Made by a program: the position numbers and the translations under genes | The notes under the pieces: generated by a model | What the model was told of the DNA's origin: nothing | Databases searched by the model: none | The model's input: only the letters and a program-made list of their open reading frames with translations | In this document: piece after piece, positions 1 to 6,920 of the stretch | How the letters are laid out: each line of letters begins with the position of its first letter | Numbering within the stretch: the stretch's first letter is position 1 | Assembly: GCA_945870545.1 (NCBI GenBank) | Contig: CAMBTF010000015.1 | Span: 1-13,122 of the forward strand | Source: Akkermansia muciniphila | GTDB taxonomy: Bacteria > Verrucomicrobiota > Verrucomicrobiia > Verrucomicrobiales > Akkermansiaceae | DNA: 13,122 nucleotides | Reading direction: 5' to 3'

Positions 1-587
1 CCCTTGAAATTCACGTAGTCGATGAGGGCGTAGGTGCCCTGCGGCGAGGTGGAGACCTTGCGGTAGTTTTCGTGGATTTTCGCGCGTTCGGAGGTGGGCG
101 CGGCGGCGAGCATTTTCGGCAGGGCGGCGCGGGAGCGGGCGATGATGAAATCCGTTTGCACTCCCACGGTGGAGGCCAGCCATTTCCGCAGGCCGCTCAT
201 TTCCGCCGAGTTGAACTGGCGCTGGAACTCGGCGCGCGAATTCCATGGTGCGTCGGCGCGTTTCGCGATGGCGGGGGGGGTGGCTCCGTTACTTTCCGCG
301 TAGGTGATGAAATCGGGCCACGATTCCTTGAAGGGGCCGTTGAAGTCGGCGGGATACCAGATAAAATGGCCGATGCCGAGCGAGGGGAATTCCTCGCCGA
401 CGTTCCATGCGGTGAGTCCCTCCGCGGTGCCGCCGGATTCGTTCTGCCAGATTTTCCTTCCGATCGAGGTTTTTTGCGCGGCGGTGAGGTGGGTGGCGGG
501 CGCGGCGTTTCCTGCGGCGGGAGGGTTGCCGGGGGCGCAGGCGGTGAGCAGCGCGGCGAGGAGGATAGCGGGGCGGAAAGTTTTCAT
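1..587 (-). CDS. Lysozyme-like lipoprotein, 3' end outside window
   Basis: Open reading frame read leftwards from ATG at 587-585. It has 195 codons and no stop before the window edge, so the C-terminus is missing. The N-terminus is a lipoprotein signal: positive start MKTFR, hydrophobic core, lipobox LTAC with Cys17. After a Pro/Ala-rich linker the mature part carries KIWQNESGG (residues 45-53), then GLTAWNVGEEF (57-67) and SLGIGHFIW (69-77). The order Glu50 ... Leu/Asn/Gly ... Gly-Ile-Gly-His74 resembles the catalytic region of phage T4-type lysozymes (Glu, then TIGxGH about 20 residues later). I therefore suggest, as inference only, a lysozyme-like fold and an envelope location. A short Trp/Phe-rich segment and a helical tail follow. 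The gene is divergent from the membrane-protein gene at 925. The coding frame is clear; the function is uncertain. Confidence 0.8.
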   Translation of the reverse strand, partial: MKTFRPAILLAALLTACAPGNPPAAGNAAPATHLTAAQKTSIGRKIWQNESGGTAEGLTAWNVGEEFPSLGIGHFIWYPADFNGPFKESWPDFITYAESNGATPPAIAKRADAPWNSRAEFQRQFNSAEMSGLRKWLASTVGVQTDFIIARSRAALPKMLAAAPTSERAKIHENYRKVSTSPQGTYALIDYVNFK

Positions 588-650
588 GTTGCAGGGAGCG
601 TATCGGAGTGCGGCGGAACGCCAATCCAGAAAACGGCGCGCGGAAGATCC

Positions 651-680
651 AACCACGAATGACACGAATTTTCACGAATG
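651..680. repeat. Short direct repeat CACGAAT x3
   Basis: The heptamer CACGAAT occurs at 654-660, 663-669 and 673-679, a spacing of 9 and 10 bases (about one helical turn). From memory, clusters of this form are scattered in intergenic regions of Verrucomicrobiota and related genomes. I know no assigned function or family name. Confidence 0.7.
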
Positions 681-689
681 GGAAAATTG

Positions 690-821
690 AACCGCAGATG
701 GACGCAGATGAACGCTGATAAGAAGATCACACCCAGTGCTGGGGATTAAAAAAGTCAGTTTTGAAGACAAATTTTACGGGGGTTCTCTTCCATCTGCGTG
801 TATCTGCGTCCATCTGTGGTT
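690..821. repeat. Inverted repeat made of 10-bp-periodic GCAGATG units
   Basis: The left arm (690-720) contains GCAGAT at 694-699 and 704-709, then the variant GCTGAT at 714-719. The right arm (790-821) is its inverted copy, with ATCTGCG or ATCTGTG units again 10 bases apart. The arms pair over about 30 bases with a few mismatches and enclose roughly 70 bases of AT-richer sequence. The layout fits a small non-coding dispersed element or a protein-binding array. The window contains no other copy that I noticed. Confidence 0.75.
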
Positions 822-924
822 AGATTTCTTACTATTCGTCCGCAGATAAGTTGACCTCCTTAATGAGGGTTTGGGCTTTCATGATGCGGAATCTATGTGT
901 TTGCTACCACCGAAATTTTTCCCC

Positions 925-1701
925 ATGACGACTGAAGAGAAAAAACCCAGCCCGGCACAGGAGCATCCGCTCGCGAATATCCTGATCAACGTGCTCATCC
1001 CCGTGCTGGCGTTGAGTTACCTGAGCAAGGATCCTGCGATGCAGGACGAGGCGAAGCTCTGGCACATCGGTCCGCTCAAGGCGCTGTTCGTGGCGCTGGC
1101 TTTCCCTATCGGTTACGGCGTGTGGTTTTTCGTGAAGACGCGGAAGATGAATTTCTTCTCAAGCCTTGGATTCTTTTCCGTGCTCCTGACGGGTGGACTG
1201 ACGCTTTTCCTCTGGAACAAAGACGGCACGGTAAAGGAACACGCGGCGGTCCTTTTCGGTCTCAAGGAGGCGTCGATCCCCTTCGTCCTCGGCATCGCGA
1301 TCATCGCGTCGCATTGGTCGAAAACTCCGTTACTGCGGACGTTCCTTTACAACGACACGGTCTTCGACATCCCGAAGATCGAGAAAAAAGTGGGCGAGCT
1401 GGGCAGGGAAGCGGACTACCGCAAGGTGATTCTCAACGCCACCATTCTCTTCGCCGTATCGTTTTTTCTTAGTATGCTGATGAACTTCGGGATGGCGATG
1501 TGGTTCCTCGGTGATCTCAATCACGCGGCGACGGATGCACGCGAGGTTTACAACGAAAAGGTGGCGCAGATCACCGGCTGGGGTTTCTTAGTGATCGGCG
1601 TGCCTGTCATGGTGTTCCTTTTCATCACCCTAAAGAAGCTACTCAGTGGCTTGAGGGAAATCACCGGCCTCACGGACGACGATCTGATGATGCCGCGCTG
1701 A
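925..1701 (+). CDS. VC0807-like multi-pass membrane protein
   Basis: 258-residue integral membrane protein. Hydrophobic segments lie near residues 18-33, 49-70, 77-97, 113-130, 168-195 and 217-238, giving about six passes with a short charged N-terminus. The features NFFSSLGFFSVLLTGG (76-91), a Lys-Glu-Ala loop before the fourth helix (114-116), FFLSMLMNFGMAM (180-192) and a C-terminal TGLTDDD match what I recall of the VC0807 family, whose function is unknown. The frame is open upstream to a TTG at 871, but the ATG at 925 gives a normal charged N-terminus and is preferred; no clear ribosome binding site is seen. The stop lies one base from the stop of the convergent dehydratase gene, so there is no room for a separate terminator. 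Family assignment is moderate; the membrane nature is certain. Confidence 0.8.
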   Translation: MTTEEKKPSPAQEHPLANILINVLIPVLALSYLSKDPAMQDEAKLWHIGPLKALFVALAFPIGYGVWFFVKTRKMNFFSSLGFFSVLLTGGLTLFLWNKDGTVKEHAAVLFGLKEASIPFVLGIAIIASHWSKTPLLRTFLYNDTVFDIPKIEKKVGELGREADYRKVILNATILFAVSFFLSMLMNFGMAMWFLGDLNHAATDAREVYNEKVAQITGWGFLVIGVPVMVFLFITLKKLLSGLREITGLTDDDLMMPR

Positions 1702-1702
1702 C

Positions 1703-1987
1703 TCAATCGACGAGGTTGTCGATGCGCTGCGCGAGCTGGATGTCGAGTGCGGTGACGCCTCCGACATCGTGGGTCGTCAGCTTGAGCGTGACCTTGGTGT
1801 GCTTGATCGTGATGTCGGGATGGTGCTGTGCCTCCTCGGAGATCTCGCCCACGTCGTTGACGAAATCGATCCCTTCCATGAATTCCTCGAACTCGATGGT
1901 GCGGGTGATGTGCTTTTTCTCGTATTCCCACTCAGGGCATTTCTTGAGTGCGGAGGTGAGTTCTTCTTCTTCTAATAATTCGGACAT
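1703..1987 (-). CDS. phhB: Pterin-4a-carbinolamine dehydratase
   Basis: 94-residue protein of the PCD/DCoH family, which dehydrates 4a-hydroxytetrahydrobiopterin and so recycles the pterin cofactor of aromatic amino acid hydroxylases. The signature is intact: QHHPDI (54-59) with the paired active-site histidines 55 and 56, LTTHDVGGVTALD (70-82) with His73 and Asp82, and a closing LAQRID. The length is typical. The ATG at 1987-1985 gives the usual short N-terminus; the frame stays open further upstream without family-like sequence. No phenylalanine hydroxylase gene is in the window, so the partner enzyme is unknown. In many bacteria this gene stands alone, and other roles have been proposed. 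It converges on the membrane-protein gene with a 1-bp gap and is divergent from the lipoprotein gene at 2153. Confidence 0.93.
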   Translation of the reverse strand: MSELLEEEELTSALKKCPEWEYEKKHITRTIEFEEFMEGIDFVNDVGEISEEAQHHPDITIKHTKVTLKLTTHDVGGVTALDIQLAQRIDNLVD

Positions 1988-2152
1988 GTAAGGGTGCTGG
2001 ATGGTTCGTTGAAACGTTCGGACGAAGATTGGAGGCACGCTTTCCGAGTTGGCAAGCCCGTCTTTAATGTTTTGTGAAAAATCATTTCCGCGCTCACGGC
2101 ATGGAGGAGGATGCGGTTTGCATACCGCCGCTCGCCGTGCGAAGCTTCGGGC

Positions 2153-2593
2153 ATGAAACAATCCCTCGTGTATCTGTTTTCGGTTTCCTTATGCCTCCTT
2201 ACCCTTTCATGCGCGCCATCGACGCCGGCGGCGCGCATTGCCGAGAAGCCGCTGGCCTTCGAGAAGCTCAGCGATGAGCACAAGGAGCTGGTGCAGCGCG
2301 GAGAGATCGGGAAAGGGATGGATATGTCGGCTGTGGCGCTGGCTTGGGGGAATCCATCGAGCAGGATGGAGGGCTTCAGCGGAAAGGGGCGGACTGAGCG
2401 CTGGGAATACATCGGCACGCAACCTGTGATGACGAACACGTTTTACGACAGCTACCGATACGACCGCATCCATCCGCACGGTTATTCGCGCGCAGGTGGC
2501 TACTACGGGACGGAAATCGTCTATGTCCCATACCGCAAAAGCACCGTATGGTTCATCGGCGGAAAAGTGACCGAATGGGAGCGCCTGAAATAA
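2153..2593 (+). CDS. Small lipoprotein with BamE/SmpA-like repeat
   Basis: 146 residues. The N-terminus is a signal peptide (MKQSL, hydrophobic to residue 19) ending in LTLSC, so Cys20 is a probable lipidation site, although Thr at -3 is not the classical lipobox. Residues 50-67 (GEIGKGMDMSAVALAWGN, then Pro) follow the short pattern of BamE/SmpA-like domains, G-hydrophobic-x-x-G-M-x(4)-V-x(3)-W-G-x-P. A predicted beta segment ERWEY comes next, and the C-terminal half is rich in Tyr, Arg and Gly with WFIGGKVTEWERL at the end. This suggests a small envelope protein; the partner is unknown. A start at 2111 is possible but would place a charged stretch before the signal peptide, so 2153 is preferred. 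It lies 61 bases before the L,D-transpeptidase on the same strand, so cotranscription is possible. Confidence 0.8.
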   Translation: MKQSLVYLFSVSLCLLTLSCAPSTPAARIAEKPLAFEKLSDEHKELVQRGEIGKGMDMSAVALAWGNPSSRMEGFSGKGRTERWEYIGTQPVMTNTFYDSYRYDRIHPHGYSRAGGYYGTEIVYVPYRKSTVWFIGGKVTEWERLK

Positions 2594-2654
2594 CCGGGAG
2601 TTTTCCGGAAACGGATTCTTGCCGTCCACCGCGGGGTGCCGCTGAATCGAAGCC

Positions 2655-3338
2655 GTGAACGCGAAAACAGTATTGGCCGTATTGCTGGGAGCGGTGGTCG
2701 TGGTGGCATCTTCCTCCTGCTCGATGAGGGCGAAGAGGGGCGGAGGACTGGAGGCCTACCAGGCTTACGACCGCCCGGCCAAGCGGCCGCAAAACCCGTC
2801 GGAGGTGAGTGTCAAGGTATCGCTCAGCAAGCAGCGGGCCTACGTGATGGAGGACGGGAAAATGCTGATGGTGATGCCCGTTTCCGTGGGCAGGCAGGAT
2901 ACGCCGACACCCACCGGCACATTCAGGATTTCCAGGAAAGAGCACAAGCACCGGGACCATGCCCGCGGCTACGCTTACAGGGGGAAGCAGGTGCGGAAAT
3001 GCGGCATCGAAAACAAGCCCTCCGGCTGGTCGTTCAAGGGCGCGCCGATGCCCTACTGGAGCGAGTTCAAGCCGTCCTACGGGTTCCACACCGGCTGGGT
3101 GCGGCATTCCCCGTGCACCACCGACGGATGCATCAGGATGCACGAGAACCTCGCGCCCAAGTTTTTCCACATGGTTTCCATCGGCACGCCGGTGAACATC
3201 GACTACGCGCAGCCGGAGGACGCGCGATGGTCTTACATCCCCCTGCCCCCGGATGCGGGGCCGCTGCCCGATCACCCATATCCGATGTATCTGGGCAACG
3301 GCTATTTCACGCGGCACAAGACGCCGGAGTTTGACTGA
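2655..3338 (+). CDS. L,D-transpeptidase (YkuD family), probable lipoprotein
   Basis: 227 residues from a GTG start. An N-terminal hydrophobic segment (4-21) ends in SSSC, so Cys22 may be lipidated. The YkuD domain spans about 50-182: VSVKVSLSKQRAYVMEDG (51-68) is the typical opening, PVSVGRQDTPTPTGTF (75-90) is the conserved Thr-Pro-x-Gly turn, and the active site is GFHTGW with His145, then TTDGCIRMHE with Cys159 and Arg161, closing with GTPVNI. Such enzymes cross-link peptidoglycan stem peptides (3-3 links) or attach lipoproteins to the wall, acting in the periplasm. The usual SHGC motif reads TDGC here, with Asp157 at the His position. The next in-frame ATG falls after the signal peptide, which supports the GTG start. 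The C-terminal 45 residues are Pro-rich and family-unspecific. Confidence 0.9.
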   Translation: MNAKTVLAVLLGAVVVVASSSCSMRAKRGGGLEAYQAYDRPAKRPQNPSEVSVKVSLSKQRAYVMEDGKMLMVMPVSVGRQDTPTPTGTFRISRKEHKHRDHARGYAYRGKQVRKCGIENKPSGWSFKGAPMPYWSEFKPSYGFHTGWVRHSPCTTDGCIRMHENLAPKFFHMVSIGTPVNIDYAQPEDARWSYIPLPPDAGPLPDHPYPMYLGNGYFTRHKTPEFD

Positions 3339-3400
3339 CTCCTCCTCCGTGTCGGAAAGCGCTTGCATCGCGGGGCGAAAGACTGCCTTGTCCTTCGGCT

Positions 3401-4273
3401 ATGAGTAAATTTTCCGGAATCCTGACGCATCCGGGCAGCGCCCATAAGGACGAGTTCCTCGCGTGCTGCCTGCTGGTCGCCGTCCACGAAGCGCCGATTT
3501 TCCGGCGAGAACCCACGCAGGCGGATCTCGACAATCCGGCGCTGGCCGTCGTCGATGTCGGCGGCGAGGACGATGCCGCGCGCGGGAATTTCGACCACCA
3601 TCAGTTCCCCAAGGATCACCCGCCGGTTTGCTCGCTGAGCCTGGTGCTGATGGCTCAAGGGCTGTATGGGGATGCGAAGCTCTACTGCGATTGGCTGGAG
3701 GTGGCGGAGTGGTTCGATACCCGCGGGCCGGTGGAAACGGCGGCGTGGCTCGGTGTGGAGCGGACGCTGCTGGCGAAGCTGAATTCCACTGTGGATCTGA
3801 CGCTGTTGAGGCGTTTCGCCGGAATGTCGGAAATCCGCGCCGGCGAGCCAATGTGGGAAGTGATGCGCTGGGTCGGTGGGGACCTGATCGGCTACCTGAG
3901 ATCGCTGCGGGAAAAGCTCAATGAGATCGCACGGCTGAGTGAGATCTGGGAAATGAGCCATGAGGCAGGGGATTTCCGGGTGCTGTTCCTGCCCCGGGCG
4001 GAAAATTTCTCGGAGGACGCTTCGGCGGGCTTGGCGCGCTATGCATCGGGATTGCCGGAGGAAAAGCAGGTGATTGCGATGGTTTACCCCGACCGGCGCG
4101 GTGCGGGCTTCGCGCTGTCCCGCTACAACGACGATCTCGGGATGGATTTCGCGCGCATTTCCGGGGAGCCCGATGTCCATTTTGCGCATGCCCGCGGCTT
4201 CGTGGCCAAGACCAGCGCCACCGATCTCGCGCGGATCCGGGGCTTGCTGGCGAAGAGCCGCGTGGCGCGTTGA
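3401..4273 (+). CDS. MYG1 family protein (DHH-like phosphohydrolase fold)
   Basis: 290 residues. Two metal-site motifs identify the MYG1 (UPF0160) family: THPGSAHKDEFLAC (9-22), matching the family THxGxxHxDE pattern, and VVDVGGEDD (50-58) followed by NFDHHQF (63-69), matching DVGG...DHHQ. These His and Asp residues correspond to the metal ligands of DHH-type phosphoesterases. The eukaryotic relative MYG1 is reported to be a 3'-5' RNA exonuclease; bacterial members are uncharacterised, so nuclease activity here is inference. The C-terminal half (about 170-290) has the family's mixed pattern, including VIAMVYPDRRG (206-216) and a GFVAKT segment. The length is slightly shorter than that of eukaryotic proteins. 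It stands alone, 62 bases after the transpeptidase stop and 141 bases before pyrD. Confidence 0.85.
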   Translation: MSKFSGILTHPGSAHKDEFLACCLLVAVHEAPIFRREPTQADLDNPALAVVDVGGEDDAARGNFDHHQFPKDHPPVCSLSLVLMAQGLYGDAKLYCDWLEVAEWFDTRGPVETAAWLGVERTLLAKLNSTVDLTLLRRFAGMSEIRAGEPMWEVMRWVGGDLIGYLRSLREKLNEIARLSEIWEMSHEAGDFRVLFLPRAENFSEDASAGLARYASGLPEEKQVIAMVYPDRRGAGFALSRYNDDLGMDFARISGEPDVHFAHARGFVAKTSATDLARIRGLLAKSRVAR

Positions 4274-4306
4274 AGCTCCCGCATCCTCCTTGATTGAAGC
4301 ACCCTG

Positions 4307-4332
4307 CCGCCGCAGGTTTTCGGCTGCGGTGG
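4307..4332 (+). terminator. Possible hairpin after the MYG1-like gene
   Basis: CCGCCGCAG at 4307-4315 pairs with CTGCGGTGG at 4324-4332 over nine bases with one G-T pair, around an 8-base loop. It lies 34 bases after the MYG1-like stop. No T-run follows (the next bases are CCATTAAT), so it is at best a weak or factor-dependent terminator, or a 5' leader structure of pyrD. Confidence 0.3.
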
Positions 4333-4414
4333 CCATTAATCTAAAAGATCACACTTGGCGGAACGGGAGTGATTCAGGATTTGCAGATTCACCGCATTCG
4401 GCCAGCATCGCCGC

Positions 4415-5434
4415 GTGCTTGCTGCCGCCTATCCTATCGCCCGGAAAATTTTGTTCTCGCTGGATGCCGAAACCGCCCACCACGCCAGCATGGCGGGGCT
4501 GCGTTTCGCGGAGAAAACGGGGTTGCTCAAAGCCCTTTCCGAACCCCTTCCCCAGGGCAAGCCTGTGGAGCTGATGGGCCTGAAGTTTCCGAACCGCATC
4601 GGCCTCGCGGCGGGGCTCGACAAGGAGGGCAACACCATCGATGCGCTCGGGCGGCTCGGCTTTGGCTTCATCGAGATCGGCACGATCACGCCGCGTCCGC
4701 AGGCGGGGAATCCCAAGCCTCGCCTGTTCCGGCTCATCCCCCAGGAGGCAATCATCAACCGCATGGGCTTCAACAACCCTGGCATCGACGCGGGCGTCGC
4801 CAACGTCCGCGCCCACAAGTCCTTCACCGGCCCCATCGGTTTCAACATCGGGAAAAACAAGGACACCCCGAATGAGAATGCGGCCGACGATTACCTCGCC
4901 TGCCTAGAAAAAGCCTATCCGGTGGCGGATTACATCGCGGTGAACCTTTCCTCTCCGAACACCCCCGGTCTCCGCGATCTGCAGGCCGCCGACTCCTCCG
5001 CGCGGCTGTTGGAGACCTTGAAAAAATCGCAGGAAAACCTCGCCGCCCGCCATGGGAAACGCGTGCCCATCCTCTTTAAGGTCGCGCCCGATCTGACTGA
5101 CGAGCAGGTAGCGGATCTCGCCGCCGCATTTCTCCACGGCGGCCTCGAAGGACTGATCGCCACGAACACCACGCTGGATCGTGAGCTTGTGAAGGATCAC
5201 CCGTGGGCGAACGAGGCGGGCGGGCTTTCGGGGAAACCCGTCTTCGAGAAATCGAACCACGTCCTCGCCGCGTTCGCATCCGCCTTTTCCGGGAAAATCC
5301 CGATTATCGGTGTCGGCGGCGTTTCCTCGAAGGCGGATGCGGAGGAGAAATTCAAGGCAGGAGCGGATCTGGTGCAGATCTACACGTCCTTCGTTTATCA
5401 GGGCCCCGCGCTGGTGAGGGAACTCGTTTGCTGA
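4415..5434 (+). CDS. pyrD: Dihydroorotate dehydrogenase, class 2 (quinone-dependent)
   Basis: 339-residue flavoprotein oxidising dihydroorotate to orotate in pyrimidine synthesis, passing electrons to membrane quinone. It is class 2: an N-terminal extension (1-50, with YPIARKILFSLDAETAHH) forms the quinone-side helices, and the catalytic base is Ser180 in NLSSPNTPGLRDLQ (177-190). Other landmarks are GLAAGLDKEG (63-72) for FMN, GFGFIEIGTITPRPQAGNP (82-100), NRMGFNN (115-121), FKVAPDL (221-227), TNTT (250-253) and IIGVGGVSSKADAE (297-310) with AGADLVQIYT (315-324). The GTG at 4415 matches the start of family members, and no ATG is available earlier in the protein. It is followed two bases after the stop by a strong hairpin terminator. 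No other pyrimidine gene is adjacent. Confidence 0.97.
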   Translation: MLAAAYPIARKILFSLDAETAHHASMAGLRFAEKTGLLKALSEPLPQGKPVELMGLKFPNRIGLAAGLDKEGNTIDALGRLGFGFIEIGTITPRPQAGNPKPRLFRLIPQEAIINRMGFNNPGIDAGVANVRAHKSFTGPIGFNIGKNKDTPNENAADDYLACLEKAYPVADYIAVNLSSPNTPGLRDLQAADSSARLLETLKKSQENLAARHGKRVPILFKVAPDLTDEQVADLAAAFLHGGLEGLIATNTTLDRELVKDHPWANEAGGLSGKPVFEKSNHVLAAFASAFSGKIPIIGVGGVSSKADAEEKFKAGADLVQIYTSFVYQGPALVRELVC

Positions 5435-5435
5435 T

Positions 5436-5511
5436 GGAGAGCCGTGCCTTTGGCCGGCTTCTTTCGTAGTCGTTGCAAAAGCCGGCCAAAGGCACGGCTC
5501 TCCTTTATTTT
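5436..5511 (+). terminator. Perfect 25-bp hairpin terminator after pyrD
   Basis: The left arm 5436-5460 is an exact inverted copy of the right arm 5479-5503, with an 18-base loop between them. TTTATTTT follows at 5504-5511, giving a U-tract for transcripts coming from pyrD. The arms fill nearly the whole gap between the two convergent stops (5434 and 5505), and the U-tract overlaps the last codons of the ferredoxin gene. On the opposite strand no T-run follows, so it is less ideal for that gene. The perfect long arms suggest a dispersed palindromic repeat recruited as a terminator. Confidence 0.85.
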
Positions 5512-5810
5512 CCGATGCGGAAATCCTCCACCGGCACGCCTCCGACAAGGTGACCGGTGATGATCCTTTCCAGCACTTCCGGTGTGCAGGAGTGATACCA
5601 GACGCCTTCCGGATACACGACCGCCACCGGCCCCTTCATGCAGACCCGCAGGCAATCCGCCTTCGTGCGCAGGATGACCTTTTCGCCCTTTCCCGCGAGG
5701 CCGAGTTCCTTGAGCCGGCGTTTCAGGAACTCCCATGAACGCGCGCCCTCGGCGGGATCGCAGCATTTTGCCTCGGTCGGCTGGGCGCAGAGAAAGATGT
5801 GCCGTTCCAT
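5505..5810 (-). CDS. Thioredoxin-like [2Fe-2S] ferredoxin
   Basis: 101 residues from the ATG at 5810-5808. The start [10 protein letters not shown] is the typical N-terminus of stand-alone thioredoxin-fold [2Fe-2S] ferredoxins, followed by KCCDPAEG (15-22), [19 protein letters not shown] (51-69), VWYHSC and a closing helix [11 protein letters not shown]. Cys8, Cys16 or 17, Cys53 and Cys57 are the likely cluster ligands. Proteins of this family are soluble electron carriers or subunit-like modules related to the NuoE and hydrogenase 24-kDa domain; the partner here is unknown. An in-frame ATG at 5858 would add [17 protein letters not shown] prefer 5810 because the family starts there and GGATAGG lies directly in front of it, but the longer form cannot be excluded. 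It is divergent from the M23 peptidase and convergent with pyrD. Confidence 0.88.
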   Translation of the reverse strand: MERHIFLCAQPTEAKCCDPAEGARSWEFLKRRLKELGLAGKGEKVILRTKADCLRVCMKGPVAVVYPEGVWYHSCTPEVLERIITGHLVGGVPVEDFRIGK

Positions 5811-5933
5811 CCTATCCAAATTCAGTGCGGCGACGCTTTTCTCCAATTCCACATCCATGCCCGGAAAGTTTGACCTGCCATCGGAAAACTGAACACTGAA
5901 AACATCCACCGCCCGCACCCCGTATCCCATCCC

Positions 5934-6731
5934 GTGAAAGCCGCCCGCCTGCTCATTACTCTCGTCCTCGCCGCCGGGATCGTCGGCTATGCGGTGTGGC
6001 GGAGTTCGCGGACGGCCGCGCCGGAGGAGAAGCTGGTCGGCTTCCAGGATTCGGATGCGCCCTTCGCGATGCCCGAGAGCGGCCAGCCCGACATGCGTTT
6101 CCATTTCCTCTCCGCCTGGCAGGCGAACCAAGTCCCGACGGCCAGCCGCATGGACACGCCGATGGGTTCGGAAAACGGCGCGCTCGTTTACAACGCCCAG
6201 AAATTCTGGGAAATGAACCAGAAGCGCGGCGGCCACCACACCGGGGACGATCTCAACGGCATCGGCGGCATGAACACGGATCTCGGTGATCCCGTTTTTG
6301 CGGCGGGCGACGGCCTGGTGGTCTATGCGGGTGAGCCTTCGCCGGGCTGGGGAAAAATCGTCGTGCTCGCCCACCGTGATCCGGCGGGGAAACCCGTGCA
6401 CACGATGTATGCCCACCTCGACGAGATTAAAACTACGCTCAACACCCTCGTTGCGCGCGGCGGAGTGATCGGCACCGTCGGCACGGGCAACGGATCTTAT
6501 CCCGCCCACCTCCACTTCGAGACGCGCTCCTCGGACGGCGCGGACATCGGCGCGGGCTACACCGCCCAGCCCCTCAACCGCCTCGATCCCGCTGCCGTCG
6601 TCGCCGCCCTGCACGATGCCTCCGAGAAAGGGATTTTAGCCGCACCGCTGAACCTCGCCGACAAGGACGACGCGCCCTGGACGAAACTGGAAATGAAGAA
6701 CGCGGAGAAATTTTCGGAGCTGAAGGAGTGA
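5934..6731 (+). CDS. M23 family metallopeptidase (LytM-like), membrane-anchored
   Basis: 265 residues from a GTG start. A single hydrophobic segment (about 5-22) with no cleavage motif suggests an inner-membrane anchor with the rest in the periplasm. The LytM/lysostaphin-type zinc motifs are intact: [13 protein letters not shown] (100-112), with His102 and Asp106 as the H-x3-D ligands; MYAHLDE (158-164) with His161; and AHLHFETR (191-198) with the H-x-H pair 192 and 194. [16 protein letters not shown] (119-134) is the usual beta-hairpin. The spacer between the anchor and the catalytic domain is only about 70 residues and shows no coiled coil. Enzymes of this fold cut peptidoglycan cross-links; some are degenerate regulators, but here all ligands are present. 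The C-terminal 50 residues after the domain are charged and of unknown role. The upstream gap is shared with the divergent ferredoxin gene. Confidence 0.92.
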   Translation: MKAARLLITLVLAAGIVGYAVWRSSRTAAPEEKLVGFQDSDAPFAMPESGQPDMRFHFLSAWQANQVPTASRMDTPMGSENGALVYNAQKFWEMNQKRGGHHTGDDLNGIGGMNTDLGDPVFAAGDGLVVYAGEPSPGWGKIVVLAHRDPAGKPVHTMYAHLDEIKTTLNTLVARGGVIGTVGTGNGSYPAHLHFETRSSDGADIGAGYTAQPLNRLDPAAVVAALHDASEKGILAAPLNLADKDDAPWTKLEMKNAEKFSELKE

Positions 6732-6735
6732 GAAG

Positions 6736-6917
6736 CTTGGACTGCTACAGCCTGCTGTAGCTTTCGGCCATGCAGCCTGCTGCGAGCCGCACGGCATTGG
6801 CATCTTGCTGCGCGATCCCTCCCAGTCCTCCGCCGTGGACAGCCCAGCCTTTGCTGAAGCTATGGCGGGCAGGCAGGCTGTCACACGGAAAGCTACAGCA
6901 GGCTGTAGCAGTCCAAG
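6736..6917. repeat. 182-bp palindromic element with perfect 30-bp inverted ends (REP/BIME-like)
   Basis: Positions 6736-6765 and 6888-6917 are exact inverted copies of each other. Each arm contains GCTACAGCCTGCTGTAGC (or its complement), itself an 8+2+8 hairpin, so the element is a pair of facing REP-like hairpins. Inside are partial copies of the same core (CAGCCTGCTG at about 6774) and a nested inverted repeat, GACAGCC at 6838-6844 with GGCTGTC at 6876-6882. It fills the gap between two convergent genes (stops at 6731 and 6921) and has no credible reading frame of its own. No transposase is present, so any movement would need help in trans. It may also act as a two-way transcription stop. 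Confidence 0.8.
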
Positions 6918-6920
6918 GCC

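Larger units (their letters stand above)
588..924. other. Gene-free divergent intergenic region with repeats
   Basis: No credible gene is seen in this 337-base gap between two divergently oriented genes. It holds the short periodic repeats and the inverted repeat listed separately, and it must carry the promoters of both flanking genes. A TTGACC at 851-856 could be a -35 box, but no convincing -10 lies at the right distance. The AT content is visibly higher than in the flanking coding sequence. Confidence 0.7.

Noticed and set aside
72..690. Plus-strand frames in the first 690 bases
   Set aside because: They are Gly/Arg-rich shadows of the minus-strand lipoprotein, which has a proper signal peptide and lipobox.
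690..850. CRISPR array from the evenly spaced repeats
   Set aside because: Units are only 6-8 bases at ten-base spacing, with inverted arms and no spacers; no cas genes are present.
851..885. TTGACC with downstream CATGAT as promoter of the VC0807-like gene
   Set aside because: The spacing of about 23 bases is too long for a normal -35/-10 pair.
2553..4336. Two long overlapping minus-strand frames opposite the transpeptidase and MYG1-like genes
   Set aside because: They are Arg/Pro/His-rich low-complexity translations, while the plus-strand genes show family motifs throughout.
5859..6614. Long minus-strand extension of the ferredoxin frame across the M23 gene
   Set aside because: It is an antisense shadow of the M23 peptidase, whose plus-strand motifs are intact; only the last 101 (possibly 117) residues are real.
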